Below, in pieces: positions 25,520 through 35,841 of a DNA stretch of 64,000 nucleotides. Position 1 is the first letter of the stretch, and every line of letters starts with the position of its first letter. The stretch is from assembly GCA_007130865.1 (NCBI GenBank), contig SLRR01000190.1, positions 1 to 64,000 on the forward strand, in the 5' to 3' direction. The stretch comes from Spirochaeta sp. (lineage in GTDB: Bacteria > Spirochaetota > Spirochaetia > DSM-27196 > Alkalispirochaetaceae). Position numbers and translations under genes: made by a program. A model generated the notes under the pieces. It ran no database searches and had not been told where the DNA came from. It saw only the letters and a program-made list of their open reading frames with translations.

Positions 25520-27073
25520 ATGTTCCCGGCGCGTTTTCCGCACTCACCAGGGCACCGTTTTGTGACCGGTGTCGTTTCTTTTATTCTGATAGTACCGGGG
25601 CTCGTCATCGGCTGTCGTACCGCGCCGGCTCCAGTTGAGATCGTCGAACCGCCGGTGACCTTCGTTCGGCACCTGGACGTGGCGTTACAGTTGGTGCACG
25701 ACGGTCCGGCGCCGGCTCGTACCGAAGTGTACTCCCGGGCCGCACAAAACCTCGGCGCCTTCGAGGATGGTGCCGACGGCCTGGAACACGCGCCGGGATT
25801 GGCTCGTCGACTCGATGTATACATGGAACAGTCCGATACCGCCTCATTGCAGGAACTGTTGCACTGGGCGGTAATGTGGAACGCTCTGGCTTCCAGAGAT
25901 GTCGAGCATGCCCTGAAAGCGGGCCGGGTCAGTCGCGAAGTCGCATCACGGATGGGTCGACATCCCGAGGAGGAAATCGCTGCGCCGCTGCTGGTAGAAC
26001 TCCTGGATGCTCAGCTGCAGAACGATAACGTGGACGAGGAGTCGGTCCGGCGTAACCTGGACGAACTCTACCTGATCGGGGACGACACGGTTCGAGCACG
26101 CGCTCTGGTAGGAGCAGCGGACCTGGTCCGTCGGGAGGGAGGCCGTTCCGCCCTGAACCCGGTGGTGCAACAGGCGATCGCGATCGTCCCCGTGGTGACG
26201 TTCCCGACGGCGGCGGTGATACTCAACGCACGCCTCTCGGAGCTGAGCGAGGTTCTGGGCAACGCCCGGGATGTCCGTGCGCTGCAGAATCAGGCGGTTC
26301 GCCGAGCCGAAGCAGGATTGCTTGTTTCCGGCGAGGACCGTACGGCGATACAGCGCGTGCTGCAGCTCTTTGTCGATCGGGGAGACCGGCCTGGTGCCGA
26401 GGTGATCGTGGAAAACATCGCTCCCGTGTCGTCCCGGGCGATCGCCTACGCTGCACTGGGAGCGGCTTCCGCCGAGAGAGACCGGATGCTGCCGTACGGC
26501 GGGTATTTCGAAGAAGCCTTTTCGATCGCGTTTTCGATCGATGATCCCTCGATACGGGCAGGTACGGTCGCGGAAATAACCCTCCTGCGCGTGGAAAGTG
26601 ACCGGGACTGGTCGCCCTCGGCTACCATCGCCGATCTTCTCGGGCGCGTTTCGGTTTCTCAGCTCCCTTCACCGATCAGGGTGGACGTGATTTCCACGCT
26701 CTATACGGCATTGATCGTGGCGGATCGTGCCCAGGAGGTAACGCGGTTGCGCGGTCTGATCCGGTCTGCGGATGAACTGGCCGTGATCAACACCACGGTG
26801 GGCGAGATGCTCGTTGCTCGGGAAATGACCGACGAGGCCCGGATACGGATCTCCCGGATCGAGCGGGTTCCCCCGGCAGCGGCGGGAGACCCCGTGTCCG
26901 TAGCGTATCGCCTTGGTCGACTCTGGGTGGCTACCGGAGACTACGATCGGGCTATTACGATTCTGCTGGATGCGAGCCCTCCGGAGCGGGCGCGGGTACT
27001 CGCGCGGATCCCCGCGTCGCACCGGCCCAACCCCGCGGCGGTGACCGATCTGGAGCGCCTGCTCACCGAGTGA
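25520..27073 (+). CDS. Putative lipoprotein with helical repeat (solenoid) domain
   Basis: A predicted 517-residue exported protein. The first 33 residues contain a hydrophobic stretch ending in a loose lipobox, LVIGC, which is usual for spirochaete lipoproteins. The remainder is a long run of Ala-, Arg- and Glu-rich paired helices resembling TPR/HEAT-like repeats, with no catalytic motif seen. ATG 25520 fits the promoter at 25482-25510 as a nearly leaderless start. An alternative start is GTG 25562, which would give a shorter signal peptide but one without basic residues. It is convergent with the UMP kinase-like gene. Function unknown; an envelope-assembly or scaffold role is only a guess. 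Confidence 0.7.
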   Translation: MFPARFPHSPGHRFVTGVVSFILIVPGLVIGCRTAPAPVEIVEPPVTFVRHLDVALQLVHDGPAPARTEVYSRAAQNLGAFEDGADGLEHAPGLARRLDVYMEQSDTASLQELLHWAVMWNALASRDVEHALKAGRVSREVASRMGRHPEEEIAAPLLVELLDAQLQNDNVDEESVRRNLDELYLIGDDTVRARALVGAADLVRREGGRSALNPVVQQAIAIVPVVTFPTAAVILNARLSELSEVLGNARDVRALQNQAVRRAEAGLLVSGEDRTAIQRVLQLFVDRGDRPGAEVIVENIAPVSSRAIAYAALGAASAERDRMLPYGGYFEEAFSIAFSIDDPSIRAGTVAEITLLRVESDRDWSPSATIADLLGRVSVSQLPSPIRVDVISTLYTALIVADRAQEVTRLRGLIRSADELAVINTTVGEMLVAREMTDEARIRISRIERVPPAAAGDPVSVAYRLGRLWVATGDYDRAITILLDASPPERARVLARIPASHRPNPAAVTDLERLLTE

Positions 27074-27079
27074 TTCGGG

Positions 27080-27772
27080 TCACGGTCCGATTCGTGTTCC
27101 GAAAAACTTCTGTCCGTTCAGAATAGCTCTCGTGTTTTCCAGGTTCTTCCCGTCCGCGGCTATCACCCGGAGACCCAGCTCAGCGGCACGCCGCGTTGCC
27201 ACGGGATCGAAGGGCAGATTCCTCCCGGGTGTCCATTCGTCGCCGACGATCGCGCGGAATTCCTCCCAGGACACCTCCTCGAGGGGTTGCGCTTCCGGGT
27301 CTACCCGGGGATCCGCGGTGTAAACCTGGGCAATATTGCTCAGGTTGATCACTGTATCCGCGCCGAACCGCTCTGCCAGGTGTACTGCCACGGTGTCTGT
27401 ACTGAATCCGGGTTTCCATCCCGCCGCCACCAGGACCCGGCCGGTGAAGGGGAGCTCCCCGGTGGGATCGTATACGACCGGATCCTGGCACAGAGGTCGT
27501 AGAGCGTGTCGCACCAGCTCCGCGTTGAGTCGGGTTGCCATGATCCCGATCCAGTCCTGGACAAGGGTGGTATCCCGTTCGTGTTCCTGTCGTGCGAGAG
27601 CACGGTACGCTTCCTGGTACCGTCGGGCCGGAGCACCTCCGCCGATAACAAGGATCATCTGCTCTGAGGTTCGTTCGAGATGATCCGACAGGATATCCCG
27701 AAACGAGGCCAGAAAAGCGGAGTCCACCTGGTCGGGAACGACGATCGATCCCCCGAGTGATATGACGAACAT
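27080..27772 (-). CDS. UMP kinase-like amino acid kinase family protein
   Basis: The 230-residue protein has the amino-acid-kinase N-terminus MFVISLGGSIVVPD, the glycine loop VIGGGAPARRYQEAYRAL, GWKPGFSTDTVAVHLAERFGADTVINLSNIAQVYTADPR-like nucleotide-site segments and the C-terminal DPVATRRAAELGLRVIAADG. These match the archaeal-type PyrH subgroup more than the common bacterial one. It would phosphorylate UMP to UDP, or a related substrate. A promoter-like CGGACA-17-TACAGT sits only 6 nt before the ATG. It is divergent from lolA. Confidence 0.8.
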   Translation of the reverse strand: MFVISLGGSIVVPDQVDSAFLASFRDILSDHLERTSEQMILVIGGGAPARRYQEAYRALARQEHERDTTLVQDWIGIMATRLNAELVRHALRPLCQDPVVYDPTGELPFTGRVLVAAGWKPGFSTDTVAVHLAERFGADTVINLSNIAQVYTADPRVDPEAQPLEEVSWEEFRAIVGDEWTPGRNLPFDPVATRRAAELGLRVIAADGKNLENTRAILNGQKFFGTRIGP

Positions 27773-27778
27773 ACCTGT

Positions 27779-27807
27779 ACTGTACCAGAAAACCCGCGGT
27801 CTGTCCG
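27779..27807 (-). promoter_or_regulatory. Promoter of the UMP kinase-like gene
   Basis: On the minus strand CGGACA (27802-27807) and TACAGT (27779-27784), the latter preceded by TGG as an extended -10, are 17 bp apart. Six bases separate the -10 box from the ATG and there is no Shine-Dalgarno sequence, so a leaderless message is likely. Confidence 0.55.
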
Positions 27808-27835
27808 TTCAAACCTGGCGTTCATACAGGTCTGG

Positions 27836-27863
27836 TTGACAAAGAGTTGTAAGTAGTTACACT
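27836..27863 (+). promoter_or_regulatory. Promoter of the lolA-like gene
   Basis: Consensus TTGACA at 27836-27841 and TACACT at 27858-27863 are 16 bp apart. Transcription should begin near 27870, which is inside the longest possible reading frame. This favours ATG 27874 as the real start. Confidence 0.7.
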
Positions 27864-27873
27864 GAGAATGGAA

Positions 27874-28560
27874 ATGCGTAGGATTACACGAATAATAATG
27901 ACGCTCGTGGTGCTTCTTCTCCTTGCGGGGTTTGTCTCGGCACAGGAGCTGCTCACCGCTACAGCGTTTTTTGACCAGGTTTCCGAGCGGTACGGCGAGA
28001 TTGAGGATTATACCGCGCAAGTCACGATAACCAATGACGGAAGTCGTTCCTATGGGACGCTCTATTACCGGTCGCCAAACAAGATACGGATAAATTTTGA
28101 AGAACCGGAGGATCAGGTGATCGTCTCCGACGGTACACGGCTGCAGGTGTACATGCCCCGGTTCAACGTCGTTCTCAGCCAGCAGTTACGGGAAGAGAGC
28201 GAAGAAGCGATGGCGGCGCTCGCGGGAGAGCGCGGTCTGGAGCTGCTTCGTCGGAACTACAGCATCGCGTACCTCGATTCGCCCGGGATGGTTCCTTTGG
28301 AAGACCAGTCCGGCGAGATGGTTACCAAGTTGCGACTGAACTGGCGCAATACCGGTGAGGGGTATCGGCAGCTGGTGATCTCCGTGGGAGAGGACCGGCT
28401 GATTCGTCGCATCGCCGGTGTCACCGTTGACTATCGGGAGGTACAGTTCGATTTCCGGAATATTGAACTGAATCCTGGAGTTCCGGCGAGCAGATTTGAC
28501 TACCAGCGGCCGCCGTCGGCCAATATATATTACGATTTTCTCTTCGAAGGCGAGGGATAA
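27874..28560 (+). CDS. lolA: Outer-membrane lipoprotein carrier protein (LolA-like)
   Basis: The 228-residue protein has a signal peptide (MRRITRIIMTLVVLLLLAGFVSA, cut before QE) and a LolA-type fold: FFDQVSERYGEIEDYTAQVTI, then GTLYYRSPNKIRINFEEPEDQVIVSDGTRL and LQVYMPRFN. LolA carries lipoproteins across the periplasm to the outer membrane. I chose ATG 27874 over 27868 because the promoter -10 box ends at 27863. The RodZ-like gene follows after 3 bp. No lolB is visible, as expected outside the proteobacteria. Confidence 0.85.
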   Translation: MRRITRIIMTLVVLLLLAGFVSAQELLTATAFFDQVSERYGEIEDYTAQVTITNDGSRSYGTLYYRSPNKIRINFEEPEDQVIVSDGTRLQVYMPRFNVVLSQQLREESEEAMAALAGERGLELLRRNYSIAYLDSPGMVPLEDQSGEMVTKLRLNWRNTGEGYRQLVISVGEDRLIRRIAGVTVDYREVQFDFRNIELNPGVPASRFDYQRPPSANIYYDFLFEGEG

Positions 28561-28563
28561 CCG

Positions 28564-29670
28564 TTGGAATCAATCGGCGGGAAGCTGATCGCAGCGCGTG
28601 AGACCAAAGGTGTTTCGCTCGAGCAGGCCGCGCGCGATACCCATATTTCCAAACGGTACATCGCCGCGCTCGAGTCGGAAGATTTTGACGACTTCCCCGG
28701 TGAGGCATACTTCCTGGGGTTTCTCCGTTCATACGCGTCTTATCTCGGCCTTGATTCGAACGACGTTGTTACGCTGTACCGCAATATTCAGCTTCAGGAG
28801 CAACCGGCGCCGATCAACGAACTTCTCGATCGCAAACCCCGACGGAAACTCCCGCTGATACCGCTTTTGCTGGTTGTGCTCGTACTGGTTGTTGGGGGGA
28901 TCGTGACGCTTTTCGCTACGGGAAGATTACGGTTGCTCTCGTTTCAACAGTCGGCGGCGGAAGACGCGGAGCAGGCGGTGGCGCTCCGTCTCTCCGACCA
29001 GTTCGTGGAACAGCGGTTCAACGAGGGTAACCGCGTGGCGGTGCCGCTTGGTGAGCTGGAGGCGATATTCGAGTTTGTCTCGATCGGCGAACGCGTGGCG
29101 ATCGGGAGCGAGGCGGGTATCGTAGAACTCTCCGGTGGCGATGAGCGATTACTCGATATCACCGGTGGTGGCTCGCCGGATATCCGTGTGGCGATTCGCA
29201 GGATCTATCCCGACGAAGTACCGCCCGCGGCGGTAGCCCGTATCGATCGCGTTCTCCAGCCGGCGACGGTCGCCGGCGAGCCGGAGACGACCGTCCTGTC
29301 AGAGGAGGATCGTGCCGGTATAGCGATCGGTCATACCCTGGAACAGTCCCGCGAGCGGAATCCGCGTGTCGTAGTCCGCCCCGAGCAGAATGCTCCTTTC
29401 CAGGTGCAAGCGGAGTTCCTCGGACTCACGGTATTCCGATACCAGGTGGATGGTCTTGACCGGCAGGAGCAGGTTCTCAGCGATGGAGAATCGCTGACGT
29501 TTACCGCGGACGAACTGGCTCGCCTCTGGGTGAGCAACGCCGGGAACGTCCGTATGAACGTAGCCGGTGCGGCGCTCGACCTGGGTAGCCAGGGTGAAGT
29601 CGTGTCCCTGGTGTTGCGGCGAACGGTTTCCAACGGATCGCTCGCGATCGAACAACTCCCGCTTTACTGA
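28564..29670 (+). CDS. RodZ-like helix-turn-helix membrane protein
   Basis: The 368-residue protein starts at TTG 28564 after GAGGGATAACCG. Residues 1-70 form an HTH_25 domain (LIAARETKGVSLEQAARDTHISKRYIAALE). A single membrane helix lies near residues 97-119 (LIPLLLVVLVLVVGGIVTLFA). The large extracytoplasmic part (120-368) is beta-rich and ends in a DUF4115-like segment. This is the RodZ layout; RodZ links MreB to the cell-wall machinery and shapes the cell. The periplasmic part is longer than in E. coli. It lies between lolA and rimO in one transcription unit. Confidence 0.82.
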   Translation: MESIGGKLIAARETKGVSLEQAARDTHISKRYIAALESEDFDDFPGEAYFLGFLRSYASYLGLDSNDVVTLYRNIQLQEQPAPINELLDRKPRRKLPLIPLLLVVLVLVVGGIVTLFATGRLRLLSFQQSAAEDAEQAVALRLSDQFVEQRFNEGNRVAVPLGELEAIFEFVSIGERVAIGSEAGIVELSGGDERLLDITGGGSPDIRVAIRRIYPDEVPPAAVARIDRVLQPATVAGEPETTVLSEEDRAGIAIGHTLEQSRERNPRVVVRPEQNAPFQVQAEFLGLTVFRYQVDGLDRQEQVLSDGESLTFTADELARLWVSNAGNVRMNVAGAALDLGSQGEVVSLVLRRTVSNGSLAIEQLPLY

Positions 29671-29689
29671 CGGCGCGCAAGCCGAATCG

Positions 29690-31042
29690 ATGAAGAGTTC
29701 TCCCTGCGTCTATATCGAGAATCTCGGCTGCGCAAAGAACCAGGTGGACGCCGAAATCATGGGGGCACGCCTGGAAGACGCAGGGTGGTCCTGGACGACC
29801 GACCCGGACGAGGCGAGCCTGATCCTGGTCAACACCTGCGGGTTCATCGAGCCCGCGCAGCAGGAATCGATCGACACGACGCTGGCAATTCTCTCGGAAT
29901 ATCCGGATGTACCGGTCGCGCTCGCGGGATGTCTCGCCCAGCGTTACGCCGACGACCTTGCCGCGGAGATCCCGGAGCTGGCCGGCGTTTTTGGTAACCG
30001 TGAGCCGGACCGGATCGTGGAGTTTCTCCGGCGACTGGAATCCCACGATAGCGGCCCCCTGGTGTGGCTCCCGGAAGGCGCCAGGACGCCGGCTGAACCT
30101 CGGCGCGGCGTGCTCCTCTCACACCCGGGGACCGCCTACGTTAAAATTGCAGAAGGCTGTGACCACCACTGCAGTTTCTGCGCGATACCGTCGATCCGGG
30201 GGCTCCAGAGGGTGCGCACCGCGGAGTCGATCCTGGCGGAGTTCCGGGAGCTGCGCAGTCGCGGTATTCGGGAGTTCAACCTCGTAGCGCAGGATCTTGC
30301 TGCCTGGACGGGAGAGTCCCGGGAAACGGGTTTCCTCTCGCTGCTCGATCAACTTCTGAGAGAGCCCGGTGATTTCTGGCTGCGCCCGCTCTACCTGTAT
30401 CCCGATACCTTCCCCCTGGAGGTGGTGCGCCGGAGCGTCGATGACCCGAGGTTGCTTCCCTATTTTGATCTCTCCTTTCAGCACGGATCGATCGAGATCC
30501 TTCGGAGAATGGGACGCCCCGGGGACGCTGAACGTTACCTCGATCTGATCGGCAGGATCCGCGCGATCAACCCCGACGTGATCCTGCGGTCCAGCTTTAT
30601 CGTGGGGTTTCCCGGCGAAACGGACAGAGAGTTTCAGGAGCTCCTGGACTTCGTCCGCACTGCGGAACTGGAGTGGGTCGGGGTATTCGAGTTCAGTCCC
30701 CAGACCGGGACGCCCGCGGGTGATCGCAGGACCGGTCGTGTTCCTGCAGCGGAAAAACGTCGTCGCCGGGAAGTCCTGGAGGAGATGCAGCAGCCGATCA
30801 CGACGCGGCGCCTGGAACGGTTCAAAGATCGGACCGTTCCCGTTCTCCTGGAGGAGTCGATTCGGGGGACGGAGATCGCCCTGGGCCGTTCCCGCATGCA
30901 GGCGCCCGACGTGGACGGGCTGGTGGTGGTTCACGGCGCGAACGCTGCCGGGACGATCGGACCGGGGGCTCTCGTGGAAGCGGTTGTTACCGGTATTACC
31001 GGGGTGGACATGCAGGCGGAGTTTCGGTGCACCATCGGATGA
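29690..31042 (+). CDS. rimO: Ribosomal protein S12 methylthiotransferase
   Basis: RimO adds a methylthio group to an aspartate of ribosomal protein S12. The 450-residue protein starts MKSSPCVYIENLGCAKNQVDAE, so ATG 29690 is chosen over an upstream frame through the rodZ-like gene. It has the UPF0004 domain with cysteines in LGCAKNQ, NTCGFI and AGCLAQRY, the radical SAM motif CDHHCSFCAIPSIRG and a C-terminal TRAM domain. The NLGCAKNQVD start distinguishes RimO from MiaB. Confidence 0.95.
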   Translation: MKSSPCVYIENLGCAKNQVDAEIMGARLEDAGWSWTTDPDEASLILVNTCGFIEPAQQESIDTTLAILSEYPDVPVALAGCLAQRYADDLAAEIPELAGVFGNREPDRIVEFLRRLESHDSGPLVWLPEGARTPAEPRRGVLLSHPGTAYVKIAEGCDHHCSFCAIPSIRGLQRVRTAESILAEFRELRSRGIREFNLVAQDLAAWTGESRETGFLSLLDQLLREPGDFWLRPLYLYPDTFPLEVVRRSVDDPRLLPYFDLSFQHGSIEILRRMGRPGDAERYLDLIGRIRAINPDVILRSSFIVGFPGETDREFQELLDFVRTAELEWVGVFEFSPQTGTPAGDRRTGRVPAAEKRRRREVLEEMQQPITTRRLERFKDRTVPVLLEESIRGTEIALGRSRMQAPDVDGLVVVHGANAAGTIGPGALVEAVVTGITGVDMQAEFRCTIG

Positions 31043-31063
31043 TGCACCGAGCGTCCTGAATCG

Positions 31064-32746
<1,683 letters not shown>

Positions 32747-32872
32747 ACCGCGATCATACCAGATCAGGGCATCCCGGATAAGGGCCGGGGGGTGGGGAAA
32801 CCGAGGTTCCGGTACTGTCTTGACACCTCCCGGTTTCGATGCGAGCTTGTGCGTTCACGGAGGAACAGCATA

Positions 32873-33898
32873 ATGAACCAGAGTGAACGATATAATCGGT
32901 ACGCCTTGTGCCGGGAGATGCTGGAGACGCCCGCGGTTATCCGGAGACTCGATACCGCGGAGATCGAGAAGATAAGACTTGAATCGGATCGGGTGCTGCT
33001 GTCTGGAGAAGGTTCCAGTCGTATCTTCCCGGCAAAGCGGCTGGTGGCGCAGGCGTTGCGCGGCGGCTGGCCCGTCCGGGTATATACCGAGGCGGCGTTG
33101 CAGGCGATGGAATATTCCCTGCGGGGATACCACGTCTTTGTAACGTCGAACTCCGGACGAACCGCCGAGGGGGTTGGGCTGATCCGGCACCTCCGGTCGG
33201 AGGACTCAACAGATGAACGGTCCGGGGCTCCCGCGGCGATCACCGGCATCGCCGCTCACGACGACACGCCGATCGTCCGTGAGTCGGACAGCCGGATCGT
33301 GCTGCAGTGCGGGCCGGAAGATGCGGTAGCGGCTACGAAGTCGGTGATGGAGCAGGCCCTGGTATACGACCTGTTGTTCCGGAACATCCTGGGATTTCCC
33401 CCTCCCGAGCGGAGCTCCCTGGCCGATTTAATGGGGGAGGTACTAAGGAGCGATCTTCCGGAGTCGCTGGTGACACCCATGGTGAAGGCGCCGTTGGTCT
33501 ACTTTGCCGGACGCAACGACGGGGTGGCGGAAGAGCTGACGCTCAAGACGAACGAGATCACCCGGAAACGCGCCGACTTTCTCGAGGGAACATACGCGGT
33601 TCACGGCGTGGAAGAGGTGATGCGCGCCGACGAAACGGTGGTTCTGGTGGACCCCTATCCCTCGCAGGAGGAGAAGTTCCGACAGGTGCTTTGCGACGGC
33701 GTCGGAATGAAGGTGATCGCGATCGCCCCCCGGGATACGATCTTTCCGACGATCCGTGTACCCGACGCGGGTGAGCTTACTCCGTACCTGCTTCTGGCGG
33801 CGGGGTGGAACCTCCTTGTGGAGGTGGGGCTTGCCGCAGGAATAGACCTGGACAAACCCCAGCGGGCGAGGAAGGTGGGAAACGAACTCACGGAGTAA
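32873..33898 (+). CDS. SIS-domain sugar-phosphate isomerase/deaminase-like protein
   Basis: The 341-residue protein starts at ATG 32873, seven bases after GGAGGAA. It has two sugar-isomerase (SIS) domains: YHVFVTSNSGRTAEGVGLIRHL in the first and PLVYFAGRNDGVAEELTLKTNEITRKRADFLEGTYAVHGVEE-type segments in the second. This resembles AgaS, FrlB and GlmS isomerase domains without the glutaminase. A phosphosugar deaminase or isomerase role is likely. The nearby lone EIIB and DeoR regulator could belong to the same sugar system, but a gene on the opposite strand intervenes. Confidence 0.8.
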   Translation: MNQSERYNRYALCREMLETPAVIRRLDTAEIEKIRLESDRVLLSGEGSSRIFPAKRLVAQALRGGWPVRVYTEAALQAMEYSLRGYHVFVTSNSGRTAEGVGLIRHLRSEDSTDERSGAPAAITGIAAHDDTPIVRESDSRIVLQCGPEDAVAATKSVMEQALVYDLLFRNILGFPPPERSSLADLMGEVLRSDLPESLVTPMVKAPLVYFAGRNDGVAEELTLKTNEITRKRADFLEGTYAVHGVEEVMRADETVVLVDPYPSQEEKFRQVLCDGVGMKVIAIAPRDTIFPTIRVPDAGELTPYLLLAAGWNLLVEVGLAAGIDLDKPQRARKVGNELTE

Positions 33899-33957
33899 GT
33901 GCAGGCGCAGCTCGGTGTGTACGGTCCCGGGATGCCGTGGCTCGTCGGCGACGAGTG

Positions 33958-34635
33958 TTACAGCTCCCGGTGAATGATCTCCCATTCCCACTCCGAGGCG
34001 GGGCGGGACGATACCTGCTCGTGGAGTGATACGTAATGCCGGGCGATATCGCCCCCGTCGTACTCCGTGCCGGGTTGAACCGGCCGCGTGATCGTCACCG
34101 TGGCTGCCAGGATCCCTTCCGGCGAGAGCTCCTGGTGGAGGTTCTGCACGTAATTCCGGAGCGCCGCTTTTCCGATCGAATGCGAAGCAGTAAACGTGGC
34201 GGGTTTTATCCCGAATCCACCACCGGTATAGAGGAGAGTCCCTTTACCGGCGGTCCGCATCGCCGGAAGAACTTCGGCGGTGCAGTACATCGCGCCAAAA
34301 AACATGGCCGGAAGCGTTTCCAGAACCTCCTGCGCCTTGAGTTCACTGGGCGGAGTCTTTACCATGGTCGCCATATTGTAGACGAGGATTGTAGGTTCCC
34401 CCTGGGTTGAGCGGATCGTCTCGAACACCTCCTGAACCGACCCTTGATCGGTGAGGTCGGCGGTGTACGCCGACGCGTCCGGAGCTCCCGCTTCCCGTGT
34501 TTCCCGGACGATCGGGTCCAGGGTCGCGTTGTTTCGGGCGATCATGGCGACGCGATCGCCGCGGCGGGCAAAAGCGAGGGCGATCTCACGGCCCATCACG
34601 GGACCGCAACCTGCTATTACAACTAAATCTTCCAT
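33958..34635 (-). CDS. Short-chain dehydrogenase/reductase with altered active site
   Basis: The 225-residue protein has an SDR Rossmann start (LVVIAGCGPVMGREIALAFARRGDRVAMIAR), an ADLTDQGS segment and ILVYNMA in place of the usual NNAG. In the catalytic region the expected YxxxK reads HSIGK (in TASHSIGKAALRNY), so the catalytic Tyr is His while the Lys is kept, and the usual Ser is within LLYTGGG. It may therefore be a binding or regulatory relative, or use different chemistry. A -10-like TAAAAT lies 7 nt before the ATG without a ribosome binding site. Confidence 0.8.
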   Translation of the reverse strand: MEDLVVIAGCGPVMGREIALAFARRGDRVAMIARNNATLDPIVRETREAGAPDASAYTADLTDQGSVQEVFETIRSTQGEPTILVYNMATMVKTPPSELKAQEVLETLPAMFFGAMYCTAEVLPAMRTAGKGTLLYTGGGFGIKPATFTASHSIGKAALRNYVQNLHQELSPEGILAATVTITRPVQPGTEYDGGDIARHYVSLHEQVSSRPASEWEWEIIHREL

Positions 34636-34642
34636 GGAGAAG

Positions 34643-34648
34643 ATTTTA
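34643..34648 (-). promoter_or_regulatory. -10 box of the SDR gene
   Basis: TAAAAT on the minus strand, 7 nt before the start codon at 34635. There is no Shine-Dalgarno sequence between them and no clear -35. Confidence 0.4.
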
Positions 34649-34750
34649 CTGGAATATCGGTTTTCCCGCTACCGGAGCGGAAATTTGTCCGTCGAGACTG
34701 GACGGGGATGACATTACGGGCGATGATGATACGAAGGAGTCTGAAGCAAC

Positions 34751-35038
34751 ATGGGTGATAAGAAAAAGATACTCGTTGCCTGTGGCACGGCTATTGCTAC
34801 GTCAACAGTGGTGGCAAGAAAGATCGAAGAAGAATTGGGTAAGCGCGGTATCGCGATAGAGACTACACAGTGCAAGGCGGCGGAAGTACCTGCCCGCGTT
34901 CATGGTCACGACCTGGTGGTTACCACCACGTTCGTGTCCGGTACGGGAGAGGTTCCGGTCATCCACTCCGTATCGTTTCTGACCGGAGTAGGACTCGAGC
35001 GGGATATCGAGAAGATCGTGGAATACCTCAACGGATAG
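34751..35038 (+). CDS. Lone PTS EIIB, galactitol type
   Basis: The 95-residue protein is a PTS_IIB domain like GatB/SgcB: KKKILVACGTAIATSTVVARKIEEEL, with Cys11 as the predicted phosphocysteine in a P-loop-like ACGTAIATS. The ATG follows AAGGAG at 34735-34740 with a spacing of about 10. No EIIA or EIIC is beside it. A DeoR-type regulator follows after 9 bp. It may serve a distant EIIC or act as a phosphorylation sensor for the regulator. Confidence 0.88.
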   Translation: MGDKKKILVACGTAIATSTVVARKIEEELGKRGIAIETTQCKAAEVPARVHGHDLVVTTTFVSGTGEVPVIHSVSFLTGVGLERDIEKIVEYLNG

Positions 35039-35047
35039 CAACGCACG

Positions 35048-35824
35048 GTGATGATTCGCGGCAGGCACGATCGCCTACGGGAACTTCTCAACAAGGTCCG
35101 CGTCGAACAACAGACGTCGCTCGACGAGCTGGCGAGGTACTTCCGTGTTTCCACCGCGACAATAAGACGAGATGTAAAACGACTGGAGGAGGAGAACAAG
35201 GTTGTTCAGACCGTAGGTGGCGGTGTCATATACCAGACCGAACACACGGGCGCCGTGGACCCGGGCCGCATCGGTCGTCGTGTCGAGGAGAAGATTCGGA
35301 TAGCTGAACACTGTACGGAGCTTATCCGCGACCACGACGACGTCCTGATCGGCCCCGGGACGACCACTTTCCTTGCGGGGAAGATAATCAGCGGCATCGA
35401 GGACAGGCGGTTTCGTATAATCACCAGTTCGCTGGAGCTGGCACTTGAAGCAAGCGTGGCACCGAATATCCGCACGGTCGTCCTGGGCGGCGAGGTCTGG
35501 AACAAGTATGTAGTGGGTCCCGAGGTGGGATGCGGTTACTTCCAGGATTGTCACCGCCAGCACACGATGATACTTTCCGCCGACGGTATCCACGCTACCC
35601 AGGGTGTAACCGTTTTTGAGAGTCGCCTGGTTCCGCTGATCGAGGCTATGGTGAACGTATCGGACCGCATCGTTCTGGCGGCTGACTCGACCAAGTTCGG
35701 CAAGTCCTGTTTCAACCGGATAGCACGATTTGATCAGATCAGTTTTGCCGTGACCGATCGGGAAGTACCGTGGGAATACGTGGAGTGCCTCGAGGAGCAC
35801 GGTATCGACGTTCGCCTGGTGTGA
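35048..35824 (+). CDS. DeoR-family transcriptional regulator
   Basis: The 258-residue regulator has an N-terminal DeoR HTH (RHDRLRELLNKVRVEQQTSLDELARYFRVSTATIRRDVKRLEEE) and a C-terminal sugar-phosphate sensing domain with IGPGTTTFLAGKII, VVLGGEVW and VLAADSTKFGK. Such repressors release DNA on binding a phosphosugar. It follows a lone EIIB after 9 bp and its stop overlaps a possible GTG start of the peptide-binding protein, so it may be expressed with both. Confidence 0.9.
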   Translation: MMIRGRHDRLRELLNKVRVEQQTSLDELARYFRVSTATIRRDVKRLEEENKVVQTVGGGVIYQTEHTGAVDPGRIGRRVEEKIRIAEHCTELIRDHDDVLIGPGTTTFLAGKIISGIEDRRFRIITSSLELALEASVAPNIRTVVLGGEVWNKYVVGPEVGCGYFQDCHRQHTMILSADGIHATQGVTVFESRLVPLIEAMVNVSDRIVLAADSTKFGKSCFNRIARFDQISFAVTDREVPWEYVECLEEHGIDVRLV

Positions 35825-35841
35825 CAGTATATTTAGATCCC

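Noticed and set aside
31023-31045. Inverted repeat near the end of rimO
   Set aside because: The arms are nearly contiguous, leave too short a loop and have no T-run, so it is not called a terminator.
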